Below, piece by piece: positions 27,041 through 38,106 of a stretch of DNA of 64,000 bases. Source of the DNA: Spongospora subterranea (Eukaryota; Endomyxa; Phytomyxea; Plasmodiophorida; Plasmodiophoridae); assembly GCA_900404475.1 (NCBI GenBank), contig OUQQ01000005.1, positions 1-64,000 on the forward strand, read 5' to 3'. The number at the start of each line of letters is the position of its first letter. Within the stretch, counting starts at the first letter, position 1. The notes beneath the pieces were generated by a model. It saw nothing but the letters and a program-made list of their open reading frames with translations, was not told where the DNA came from and searched no databases. The position numbers and the translations under genes were made by a program.

Positions 27041-27978
27041 ACTTGCGAATTCGATCACAATTATTCGAATTGCAGAGTGAGTTGTATTAATAACTACTAT
27101 ATCTATCACATTATATTCCATTACATTACATATTATGTTAGTATCATAAACCCCAGTCGTGTGTATCATCGTGACGTATTTGACTGTTGTCCTGAGTGAT
27201 CCATGTCAGTCCCGAGGTGTACATGATCGCATGGATGTAACGGATCACGGATCACGTTTCTGTTCAGTGCACCTGTTTGGTAGCGTGAACCAGTGACCCA
27301 CCTTGTCCACGGGCTCGGCTGCTGTGCGCCAAGACTCCGGTGAGGATGGAAATATAGATGGACCTGATCAGACCTGATTCGAACGAGCGCATTGTACTTT
27401 AAACATATCAACCAAGAACTCTGGAAAGGTACCGTCATTGTTCCATTGTGTCTTTTTTGCCATGTCCGAACAGTCGACGGCTCTGTTCGAATTGGTTGAA
27501 GCTTTGTCAGACGCCTTCGAAACTCTACCAAAACTGTTCATGGCTTTGGTTTGGTGCCATTTTTGGGGACACATTGGTGTTGTCATCCTAATCTATTATC
27601 GGCGGAGTCGTTTGGCACCTCGATATACTTTCAATTTTCGGTTTCAGAAGATCGGGACAGGCCGACCGGGAGTCAGTTTTGTCTCTGAAATCGGATGAAT
27701 TCGTCACATCAGCGATGCAATTTACTCCTGAATTTTGAATTTACCGCGGACATGCAAACAATATTAGGCTTCACTAAATCTGAGTTTCATGCGGCGCCCG
27801 TTTGACAGAGAAGTGCACATCTCATCTGACATGCAACTCAACCCCTCACGATCTCCATTATCAATGTCGCGTTGTACAAAGGAACCTTTGAACGGTGATC
27901 ATGTGGTTTTGAGTTATAAAAAAGGCCCCCTTGATATTCTCAAAGCTAGGAAGCCTTTCGATTATCTTGGTTTATTGA
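27041..27978. other. Intergenic between convergent genes
   Basis: About 940 bases hold the 3' flanks of the RING ligase and the kinase. Apart from one possible small membrane frame at 27462-27698, nothing convincing was seen. Confidence 0.5.
27462..27698 (+). CDS. Possible 78-residue single-pass membrane protein (weak)
   Basis: ATG 27462 opens MSEQSTALFELVEALSDAF, an amphipathic start. A hydrophobic stretch (LFMALVWCHFWGHIGVVILI) follows, then a basic YYRRSRL, the positive-inside pattern of a tail- or signal-anchored protein. It runs to a stop at 27696-27698. No family is recognised, and an open frame of this length can arise by chance. Confidence 0.28.
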   Translation: MSEQSTALFELVEALSDAFETLPKLFMALVWCHFWGHIGVVILIYYRRSRLAPRYTFNFRFQKIGTGRPGVSFVSEIG

Positions 27979-30009
27979 TCATATTCGCCACGATGATATA
28001 GAGGATGCGAACCGTTGGTGGATTATTTTCGTGTGAACCTGGTTATTGTATAATGCTTGGTATGCGGCTGAATAGTTGCTATTCGACGATCCAGACGCTC
28101 TCCTAGCAACTGGTCTCCGAACATGCGTTGGGGCCAAGACGGCAGTTGGAGGGCTGGGAATCGGTGTGCGAACAGAGAGTAATCGCGACCCACGACGTCC
28201 TCCTCCTGATGATGGACGTGCCGTCATTGGGGGCGCAGCTGATCGTTCTGTTGCAGATATTCCTGATACCGAGATTTTCGCTGCTCTTTGCCTGCCTGGG
28301 CGGGAGTAAACTACAATGAGAATGAAGTCAGAGATTTTTGAGGCGGACACCATGGCACATCTGATTACTCTTTTCGATAGGAGATGTTGCCGCCAATCCT
28401 TCAACTCCTGAGTGGCGCCGGCTGCGTTCTCTTTTCCTTTCCCGAGCACTTGTTTTATCATGATCTTGGCGCTTACTACTTCTTCCTGTTTTAGATGGAG
28501 TAAGCACAAAATCTTGTGATAAGCAAGTTTTCTCAATGTTGGCTAGCGTCAGCGGCGGTACTTTTCGTACATGATCAATCTTCTGCTCATTTGTGGTCTC
28601 ACTAGCCTGAAATGTACTATTCACTCCCAGAAAAACATGGGAGGTGATATCTGAATTTGTAACCTTGGGCTTATGTCGATTATGAACAAACAGAAGGCTG
28701 CGTTCCTCGTTGGCAGATATAGTGATAGGTCGATGTCTAGGTGGCACCCGACGAGCCGTCATGGGCCCAACATCATGATCGCTGACACGTTCGCGATGCG
28801 TCATACTACCGTTGATTGTTGGCCCACGCCCTGGTGATGAGATCCGGAAACCTCCCATGCGATAGCGATAGAGCAGAAATTGGTAGGTTGCGTGTCGGTG
28901 ATCATGTCGCTGATTCATAACACTGTCGACGACGGCGCTGGTGTCGTATCTCATCCCCTGCATTTCCTGGATGATATTTTCGAACAGAGGATCGTCAGCA
29001 AGACCGTGTGCTCCAATGGCGAACGTTTGACCTGCGACACAACATCAGGCAAATACATTGTTTCCAGGACGTGGCGTCTACCTGGGTCAGTTTGCGAGGT
29101 TCCTTGGGCATACCAAGGATGGAGTCGAATCCCGTCAACCGTTAGCCGTGATTTGGGATCCGTATTCAAAATTCGGGCAATCAGATCCTTGACGCCAGGA
29201 GATATGTAATCGGGGCAATCATATTGGCCGGAACAGATTTTCTTGTATAAAACTGACGTATTTGGGTCTTCGAATGGCAAATAACCGCACACCAGAGCAT
29301 ACAAAATCACACCAGCAGACCAAATATCTGACCGATGACCCATATACGCTTTCCCCTGGATCATTTCGGGAGGCGCATAGCATGGGGAACCGCACGCTGT
29401 TGTCAGTAAACCGTCGGGTTTTTGGATATTTCCCAAACCGAAATCCACAATTTTCACGTTCAATTGTGCATCGAGCAATAGATTTTCTGTCAACAACAGT
29501 GAGTGGGAGCACCGAAGGAATGGATCAATTTGGCCCTCACCCGGTTTTAGGTCTCGATGTATCACATTAGCTTCGTGACAATATTCGATGCCATTTATGA
29601 TCTGGTGAAAGAAGATACACGCTTGAAACTCCTCGACTCGATTATATTTGATTATAAAATCAAATAATTCCCCCCCAGAGGCGTATTCCATAATCAGAAA
29701 AACAAAGCGCTTCGTATCAATCACCTCATAAAGGTTGATAATGTTCGGATGCTTCAAATGCTTCAAAATGTGAATTTCCCGACTGACGCGCTCGACATCG
29801 TCTACGTCAATAATTTTTTTCTTCTCGAGTATTTTGATTGCAACTTTGACGTTCGTCAGGCGATGAACTCCTTTTTTCACCTTCCCGAATGTCCCTTCTC
29901 CTATTGTTTTCCCAATCAGGTAATGCTGCGCGATGGCCTTGAATTGGGAGTATAATCCAATGCGTTGATGGAAGCGCGAACTGCCTCCATTCCTGGCGCT
30001 ATGCAGCAT
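27979..30009 (-). CDS. AMPK/SNF1-related (CAMKL) serine/threonine kinase
   Basis: Start ATG 30009 (MLHSARNGG). The kinase domain has a glycine loop GEGTFGKVKKG, VAIKIL lysine, HRDLKPENLLLD (restored by a 54-nt in-frame intron), a DFGLG magnesium loop, an activation segment LLTTACGSPCYAPPEM with the LKB1-type Thr, and DIWSAGVILYALVCGYLPFE. A second intron (near 28965-29030) joins to a UBA-like segment (MRYDTSAVVDSVMNQRHDH...ATYQFLLYRYR), as in MARK/SIK/BRSK kinases. A 40-nt intron (GTGTCC...TAG) then joins, in phase, a low-complexity Ser/Arg/Pro tail ending near SSISSWRI (TGA 27979). No KA1 domain is visible. Subfamily is not assigned. Role in energy or polarity signalling is inferred from family only. 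Confidence 0.92.
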
Positions 30010-30241
30010 ATTATCGCATAAAGCGACGAAGGGCACTCACACCGTATCCCGTCTATGCGATAGAATGTGTCAGATCTAGTGGCGGCAGATTAACTGATCA
30101 TTTCGATTGCGATCATTAATCTAGGGTGAGGGGTGTACACCTGGCGATCACGTTATTTGTGCACTTTTAACGTCGACCAAAAAACAAACAAACATACACT
30201 CCAGATCAAAACGATTTCCTGTTTACAGTTCGACAATTTGG

Positions 30242-31822
30242 TTAATGTTGATATTGTGAGATTGATTTCTCTAAAATGACGAGCAACTCGGGAACAGGCA
30301 CATGATGAAACCCATTGACATCGGACCCAATGGAGAGGCGGGAATATGCGACTCCAGCGTATTGAGCGAATTTCTGAAAATGCATTCTACCTGTATACTC
30401 GGGAGGAAACAGTTCAATCAGAGTGGTCCCTGTTTTCGCGAACAAGATATGGGATAGACCGGCACCATGAACACCGACTACAACAGCCGCCTTTCTGATG
30501 GCTTCAACTTGTTTTGACACTGGTATGTTCTCAAATGAGATGGTCTGCACAATACATGATGGAAACTGTCGCGTTGTCTCTAGAACTAGTTCGTCTTCAT
30601 TGGCAATTTTCCTAGATACAGGCTGATTTTGGGCTCGAGGGTGAGCGAGATAATCTTTCCGGAAGATGAATAAGATAATCGGAGCTTCCGAGTTGGGGTA
30701 TTCGGAGAGACCCAAAGCCTGAATGAAATACGAGGCAAAATCGGCAACCTGAGAAACGGCTTCACATTGAGAAGTGAGACCCATTGAATCCACTGAAAGT
30801 GCACTGGTATATCCCGCCGGTATCAATATCGCCTTGCTGTGGCAGGAAACTTTCGGAAGTTGCGATAGATATATCGGTTCGGTTCTGAACAATGCTGTCC
30901 AGACAGAATCGAGTGCTCCGGCGCTATGCCCGTCCATGAACACGACTCGGACTGGCCCATCGTTGTCTGATTCCATTCTCCAGGCTTGATATGCATTATA
31001 CCAATCCGTTATCGTGTGATATAGATTGGCGTATTCGTAGCGCGTAATAAATAGAGTCGTGACGTGATGAGGAGGTGTGCATGGTGACTGTGAAGATGAG
31101 GGAGTCTCGGTCAACGAGTTCATCATCAACGTAAGATGATGAGGATATTGATGGGCGCGGTTCGGGCACAAGCCGTTGAGAGATAGAGCGCCCTTCCTGT
31201 AGACTGGATATTCGGCGCCTTCATCGCGCCCGATCACGTTCTCGATTGGCTCACCACCGTCGGAGACGGAAATCAGGTTTCGATCAACGATCAGATTGCG
31301 AGCAGTGCAAAGCGTCGCTTGTGATGATGGGTTATTGATGCAGACAAGCGCATCAGGGCAATTCCTAATTTCGTTGGAGAAACCGTTCCCGAAAATAAGA
31401 CCACAGTTATCAGTGCCTGCTGTGATCCAGACAGTATCGTCCATTTTGGCGACGTCACCTAACCGGCCAACGTTGGTTGTCAAAGTTTGTATTTTTATCC
31501 TTATTTACCCCTACCATGTCCAGCATTAGCGATGGTAGCGGGTCCCGGTTTCGCACCCACAATACCCTTCAGCTTTGGGACTTTGACGACATCGGATTGC
31601 GCCGGGGGAACATTCCCCAAATCGCCATGCCCATCTCGCTTGTTCAATGCTGACAGTATTTAGCGACGACAACGAGATCGCGATAACTGACTGACAAAAC
31701 AATAGTATTCTGAACTGAAAGATTACCATCCCGATGAGGCTGCACATCAGCAGGACCATGATAAAGGTCCGATTTCTGTCGCGCCTTCGCCCAAAACATG
31801 GCATGAGGTACCGCACCTGCAT
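30242..31822 (-). CDS. GT61-family glycosyltransferase (beta-1,2-xylosyltransferase/EOGT-like)
   Basis: ATG 31822. Short basic cytosolic tail (MPCFGRRRDRNRT), then a signal-anchor helix (FIMVLLMCSLIGMVIFQFRI), the topology of a Golgi/ER type II enzyme. An intron of about 46 nt follows LLF, and a second of 56 nt joins IANAGH to GDVAKMDD. The catalytic part carries ARNLIVDR, IENVIGRDEGAEYP, LFITRYEYANLYHTITDWYN, VVFMDGH and the family signature VVGVHGAGLSHILFAKTGTT followed by LIELFPPEY. The IGRDE and TRYEYANLYH blocks resemble N-glycan core beta-1,2-xylosyltransferase, though acceptor and donor cannot be fixed from sequence. Stop at 30242-30244. The AMPK-related kinase lies 230 bases downstream on the same strand. 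Confidence 0.86.
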
Positions 31823-31929
31823 TGATCTCCTACACCGTTTTGATTCATTAACGGGTAAAACGTCCGTGAAATTATTGGAAAGGAGTATTGGTAGTCAAAG
31901 TCTGATGGTAAATCTTTGGCAAAACGGAG

Positions 31930-32031
31930 GTCGTGATATAATCGAAATCGATCCACTTTTTACTTCTTCTGGCTACAAATGTCTTGATATAATCGAAATC
32001 GATCCACTTTTTACTTCGTCTGGCTACAAAT
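31930..32031 (+). repeat. 51-bp direct tandem duplication
   Basis: 31930-31980 and 31981-32031 are two abutting 51-bp copies differing at two bases (GTCGTG/GTCTTG near the start, CTTCTTCT/CTTCGTCT near the end). The unit is 17 codons long, so an open frame reads through both copies (DIIEIDPLFTSSGYK twice). Each unit contains the palindrome TCGAAATCGA. Near-identity implies a recent event. Confidence 0.95.
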
Positions 32032-33959
32032 TTTGAATCCATTACATCAGTACCAACTGAACAAGTGGCTCACGTTGGCATCGGAAAGGAACCTTAACTG
32101 ACTAGGATTACAACGGGATGGTTAGCGATGTCGACCACCCGCAAACTATGGACGATCACGTTCCTATCACTCGAGTTTGGTTAAGTATCTGTTCAGCAAT
32201 GACAGCTACACCGCATCAATGGTAAACTACTCGTAGGGGTGGCCGACCTGTCTGTCTTGTACAGATTGAAAGAGTGAATACCAAAACGTTCATGATTTCA
32301 GTCGGAAGACGTTTATCTCAATCTGGCAGATGCAGAATATGGCCGAACGACATGGCATTGTCTGACCGATCTATTCCCTTGGGCAGCTGATCTGATCGAT
32401 CAACAGGACGTGGCTGACACACGATGCTGCTAGACGAGGGGAAGGGCCCTCGGCTGGCTCACTTGGCAACAGTTCGTGATTTGGTTTGTCACCGTCCCGG
32501 GCACAACCGCAGCAGAAACAGAGGGCAACAATCTTTGGCAACACGTTCGAGACTTGATGCGGGATAATCCTGGTTGGGGGTTCACAGAGCTGGAACAATG
32601 AGCAATTATACTCGTCGTTATTTTACGATGTAAACCAAGCATTTAAAAATCTGTGGGAAAGATACTCGTACTGGCCAGGATTATCACCGCCATGACAGTG
32701 CCAGGTCGCAAAACGGAGTGGTAATCGGAATGGGTATAAGGCGTTGCACCGTTTCTATAAGTCTGCAAAGCTTGGGAGTCTCTGCAGACAATAATCGATG
32801 AAGGCGAACTCTTGGGAAGCAATGTCCTGATGCGGAAATGACAGTGAGTTCGTCGAGGATGCCGGGCTTCATCAGGGCTATGTCGGGGCTCATCATGATG
32901 TCTCTCAGCAGCTTCTCTGCGGTTGACTTGTTTCCAATGGACAAACACAGCCAACAACATGGGTGAGGCTTGGGAACGTTTCTAAGGCGTTTGCAAGTAC
33001 TTTCCATTAGGGCATACACACACACAACACGCTGCCAGGGCGAACGGAAGAGGTCAACATCAGGGCGAACAGACCACACGCAAAACATGCCCATCCCTCG
33101 ATATATTGTTTGTATAGGTCATCAACTCATGATCCAATATCCATATCCCGGACCATTAACGACGGTGGGACAAGACGCAACGACCAATGACCCGGTTTGG
33201 ATGAGCTGTCAAGTTAGTCCCGCATGGCGAGTAATTCGCTGCCGGTTTTACAGCAGTCATCGTCAAAATTCGACACCCCTTCGACATAATCGGTGAGATT
33301 TGCTGGCCGATTATGATGTCTCAGTGGACGTTGTTTCCGGTTCAGCGTTAACCGAGTTTTTGCCATCAAATCGTGCTCCTCCGCACGTTTCGTTATCGTC
33401 TTTTTCGGGAGATCGACGGTGCATTCCACACCTCCTGAAGATACGAAACTGGGCGTTGCGGTTGGAGGCACTTGTGGAACGTCCCTTTTATGTCAGATTT
33501 GGTACCACAAGTTCTCTTACTGGGGATGAGGAATAACCGACGATATAAAGCGGGAACGACTGCGCCAACATAGTCACTCCATAAACAAACAAGCAATTAT
33601 CTAACAAATCATTTAGATTATCCCCAACTGCATCATGAGCCTGTCGCTATTCGACTTCCATCGCGATTTAGATCTTCGGCAGTGGACAAATGAAATCTGG
33701 TCCAACACCACAGATGAACATGGAGTTGCGAGAATATGCCATCGGAACGATCTTCGGAACGAATATGGGCAATTGTTTCTGGTGAACCTTATACAGGCCG
33801 CCCATTACTCCTTTAAAACTCATTTTGCTGCAGTGAAACGATGGGCAACGACTCCTCAACTTTGATGGGTTATCGTATCGAGTATCGTATCGCACGATCG
33901 CCCAACAGACGGTTCGAAAACTTCGCGACAATCGTCTCTCTCTAATTGGGTAGGTTTGC

Positions 33960-34430
33960 GTTCCTGATTAAGAGACGCCATCAATGAATGGTCATAACCG
34001 ACACTTTTCTCAGTCTCTTTGAATGGCTGAATCCCAAATTCACTGTTGAGACAAAGGCGATCATCCATCTGAGCTGAACACGGTGCGAACCATTGGAATA
34101 TGGAATTTTTTTCGGCATAAACAGCTGCTACCAGCAACGAGCAGATTTGATCCTTTTGGATATGAATCGATGGATCGGCTAACAAAGACCCTCCAGAAAG
34201 GGCAGATGACCCTCGTGAATCCGTTACTGGAACTCTCTTTAGGAATCCGCAAAGCAATGGTTCGCAGCGTGTTTAGCTCGGTGGGATGACCGCCTTTGTC
34301 CCATAACAGAGATTTGGCTTTGGGAATTGGCCGTTTAGCAAGATTCAGAAAAGAGTCCGAGACGACCATTTTTTTGATGGCATATTCGGATAATAATCGA
34401 TGATTCCACAATTTTATTCCACGAACCACT
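33960..34430. pseudogene. Inverted pair of degenerate paralogous coding fragments
   Basis: 34050-34096 and 34254-34300 are inverted arms matching at 40 of 47 bases by eye. The resemblance extends outward on both sides at lower identity. Read outside-in, both arms encode a related peptide, plus strand KGDHPSELNTVRTI and minus strand KGGHPTELNTLRTI. The flanking frames contain stops on the left and one open frame on the right (34061-34429, minus). This looks like two diverged copies of one unknown gene in head-to-head inverted order, at least one broken. Family unknown. Confidence 0.6.
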
Positions 34431-34946
34431 CCCGCTGCTCTCGGATATCGGGTTATTCCTGCAGCAATGCCTTCGCACCTGCTAACGACATGGAATTATT
34501 CCACTGTCCACGCTCAGTCAAAATCGTTGGGAGTCCTTTTGCACTCCTTGATTATCATGAATTGGATGTCACCTTTGGCCTTCTTAGATGAACCATCCCT
34601 CTCGCTGAAATCTGATGTTCTTTCTGCCATCTTTCACTGTTAGGACCTTTGGATTGAGCGCATCGGGTGATAGGGCATCATGTTTCTGCGAGTTATCAAA
34701 CACGATCAAAGGGTAACAATTCGGACGTAGAATCCTGAATATTGGCAAAACTTTATTTAATCATCAGCGAAATAACCGATGACTGATCGATTGTCAGTTT
34801 TGCAGTGTCGCCCGTTGATCCGTGTCGGTTGTGATTCGTTGTTTTTTAGGGTATATTTGTTGTGCTATTTATGAGAAAACGGACAGTACTGGTTGACAAT
34901 ACCATTGTCAATAGATACATAATTTATAAACAGGATTGCAAAATTC

Positions 34947-37333
34947 TTATCGCGATAATTGGTTCAGCATATCACGTGTGTAATCAAGTCTGCGACACAT
35001 GTCTGGACGCTCTTCGTCGGAGTTTCCTTGGTCGAGATACCTTATAATGACGAAGCCAGTCTGGGGGATCAATGAGCCAATCCCAGATTGAAAAAACGTG
35101 ATAACCGCAAACCTTATCGGTATATCTGACAACGCGTCGCGTATCGATCGCCAGTTCAGATTTATCAGCAAATATTACCTGAAGCTCGTTCAGTTCATGT
35201 ACCACATTCAACATTCCCACGTTACTTGAATTAAACCATTACTCAGCAGAAAAAGAATTGACCTTTTCGATGACGCCCATTTCCTAACATACACTGCGAG
35301 ACAATCAAAAAACCATTTTTGCATGAACAACTTCGGCCGACCTGTTTTTTCACTAGACATTGTGGTCTGAATAAGGACTTGATGTGGCAATAGGTGTTTG
35401 CGGAAGTGCCGAAGCAACGTCACCTTCTTTTCAAGCGTTGGTACGACATATAAAGCGCCTTCCTGGAATGAATGAACAAGGCCTGCATCGCAATGCCTTT
35501 CGTAGTATGTGAAGGTTCTGAAAAATATATCAGGCTTTGAGATAAAACAGCAATAACAACTTACAAGGCATTTGAGGTTAAAATAATCTTAGTACCGTCA
35601 TTGAAGTAGACACCGATGCAACCCGCTGATGTAAGGTATCCGACCCCATATTTTTCAGCGTAATTAAGCACCTTGACCACTGTCGTGCAGCCATTCCAAA
35701 CTGCACCTGAAGAATGGCGTTGCTGTTTTTTAATACACTCTCTCGCACAATTATTTTCCTCAACAACGTCTGCGGTATTGAAGCTTTTGTCGATTGCACG
35801 TTGAACAGTGGCAAGGTCCCCCTTTAGTTTCGATAGATACGCATGGTTTGATATATACGTTTTACAATTTTCCTTGTTGCTTTCACTAGACAACCCGTCC
35901 TTCATCTGACTGAGCATTGATCAGAAACACGAAGGGCCGAATTGTGTTTACATCGTTACAGTGATGCATTTTGAAAGGGATTAGACTTAAGCGCTGAGAT
36001 GGGAAGTGAAACCGGCACTTTGGCGAAAGAGAAGAATGGATCTGAACTCATGATCAGAAACGTGCATTTGATGGGGACGATAACTTACGGCTGCGAATCT
36101 GACTAATTGAGGCCCTTCTGGTGGGTTCCAATACAAGCATCCGCGATATTATGTCTTTCGCTGATGCAGACACAGCAATCGCCACTGGGTATTCATAATT
36201 ATTTGCCCTTATTCTCGAGTACGTTTCCTTCAGGTTCGTAGTCTCAAATGGCGGTTTCCCTGCAGACAACAAGGTCTTAAAGAACTGTTAACATCAAGCG
36301 AAGTTCCAGTGGACCTATCAGCATTGTATAGGTGATAACTCCAAGACTCCATACATCAACTTCAAACGAATGGCCTCCATTCACATTATCCAAAATTTCA
36401 GGTGCTATCAGCGCTTTTAGAAAAGTTCCAGAACTGAAACCAAACCGTTACCAATATAGTTTGGCGTCCCACTATAGAAAGACAAATCAGTTATCATTGG
36501 CGTGATATACTCAGATGACGCACCAGATTGTTGTTTTTCTCTCTTCAGATTCAAGAAGCTTAGCTGCAAGACCGAAATCTCCCATTTTTATTCTCAAATT
36601 GTCATGGAGAAACAGATTCCCAAGCTTGACGTCACGATGGATCACCTTCTGATCTTTCAAATATTCCAGTACATCTAATATTTGCATTATATAATATTGC
36701 ACCTCCTATTTGTTGAAAATATCGTCAGACACAGGGCAAATGTGATCGAGGGTTAACCAATACAGGCTGAGTTAGGCGACCCCGAGCCTTGACCAACTCC
36801 ATCAGTGACTGATGTTTACATCTTTCTAGAAGTATGTACACATTATCTGCATCCTCTAAAGCAAACTGATCAAAGATTATGATCGAAATTTTACGAAAAC
36901 GAACTTACCAAAAAAATGGATAAACTTGACTATTCCTGGATGGCTAAGATTTCGATGAATGCGAATCTCATTTATTAGCTGAATTGAGATATGAATCATT
37001 GTGTTGGGACGTCAATCGAAACAAACCTATTACCTTTGTCTTTGCAACAGCATTATTGAGCGATGCTTTCGCAACTACTTTCCCGGCAAGCGTTTTGAAC
37101 GAGTATGAAGTAGTCATCTCGTAGCACATAGCAAAACCTCCCTACGTTGGAACTGTTTAATCAATCTGCTACGAACGAGAATGAAATTTCATAATATGGT
37201 GAATAAGGCACCGAATACGAGAAACCTTCCAGCGTACCTTACCGAGGAAGGGCCCAACCGTGTAGGTCCTATCACCATTGTTCGCATTACGCTCAGTAAT
37301 GACATCCCCTTGTCTCAGGACATTGGATGCCAT
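34947..37333 (-). CDS. PLK1: Polo-like kinase (kinase domain plus two polo boxes)
   Basis: Mitotic Ser/Thr kinase family. Exon 1 (37238-37333) starts [14 protein letters not shown] and ends in the glycine loop; across a 96-nt intron it reads [13 protein letters not shown], followed by AGKVVAKAS with the ATP lysine. Next come [54 protein letters not shown] and T-loop ERKTTICGTPNYIAPE (three short introns restored), keeping the activating Thr. [24 protein letters not shown] follows. Polo box 1: [26 protein letters not shown] (35561-35917). Polo box 2: [11 protein letters not shown]...[22 protein letters not shown], ending [18 protein letters not shown] at 34947. Odd: residues aligned with the human PLK1 phosphopeptide pincer (W414, H538, K540) appear replaced. 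Polo box 2 C-terminal region is short. Confidence 0.94.
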
Positions 37334-38106
37334 TTCCGATTTGAAACAACGGGAATACCGCCAACTTTCTTGTTAAAAGGATTTTAATGCAGATAAGAAA
37401 CTCGCAAGAGTCGCAACTCTCAGTTTTCACAACTCGGAAGTAAAATCAACTTGCGCGCTAAAATTGCTGTACAGTGGTGTACTGTGTACATTTATAGACG
37501 CGTCACGCGTCCATAAAGATTCGACGCGCTAGACCTGGCAAAAATTTGTGGAAACTTCAGGGACCAGAGTCCAGACAGAAAAAGACCATGCCGGTGCTGT
37601 TTTATATAGGTTGGGCAAACCTCTCGCCATTCGAACGAGTTATGTGCATCAGAATATTTAGGCCTCGCCGCGCTGAATTGGTGTGTTTCCTCAACGATGA
37701 CAACAGAGCAGAACTATGAATTAGATCAGTTGATATTAGCTTGAATCGGTTAACGAGTAAGCAACGAGGCTTCTCGCGTCAGACAGAAGCCACCACCAGC
37801 AATGGACGGCTGTCGACGATAATGGGCCAGATGACTCGCGCATCGTGGGGGCGATTCGGAAGCCCCACCGAGTGTGTATCCTGTTAGCGGTCTGGGGTGG
37901 ATATATGACGGCTCGGAAATGACTGTAAGAGAAACGTCGTCCCTTATACCCCCTCTGTCTGGTGCCGGCGATCTGCAATATACTGTGTAGTCCGGCGGGC
38001 TGCAGAGGGCTGGAACTGTGGGCCACTGCTGTCCTCGGTCCGCCTCGTCCGCAATTAAACCCCTTCAGTGGCTCTCTCTTGTAACCCCCATCAACCACAT
38101 TCGCTG
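37334..38106. promoter_or_regulatory. Divergent promoter region of PLK and the F-box/propeller gene
   Basis: About 770 bases between outward-facing starts. Near the PLK side it holds two ACGCGT hexamers (37498-37503 and 37505-37510), a further ACGCGC at about 37524, and TTGCGCGC near 37451. The F-box side (37700-38060) has open frames on the minus strand but no recognised gene. Confidence 0.55.
37498..37510. promoter_or_regulatory. Paired MluI-cell-cycle-box (ACGCGT) motifs upstream of PLK
   Basis: ACGCGTCACGCGT places two MCB hexamers one base apart, about 165-177 bases upstream of the PLK start codon. In fungi MCB elements bind MBF (Mbp1/Swi6) and drive cell-cycle transcription; E2F/DP sites in other lineages are similar in base content. 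The motif is seen directly; its function is inferred. Confidence 0.5.

Larger units (their letters stand above)
31823..34946. other. Gene-poor region with duplicated fragments
   Basis: About 3.1 kb without a convincing intact gene. It holds the GT61 promoter side, a 51-bp tandem duplication (31930-32031) and an inverted pair of decayed coding-like sequences around 34050-34300. Longer open frames (32684-33094 minus, 33635-33865 plus) have no recognised family and no clear splice partners. Confidence 0.6.

Noticed and set aside
34061..34429. Intact 122-residue minus-strand gene
   Set aside because: Its coding-like part ends where the inverted arm ends; the rest is the reverse complement of the spacer and the partner arm is broken, so it is treated as a decayed duplicate.
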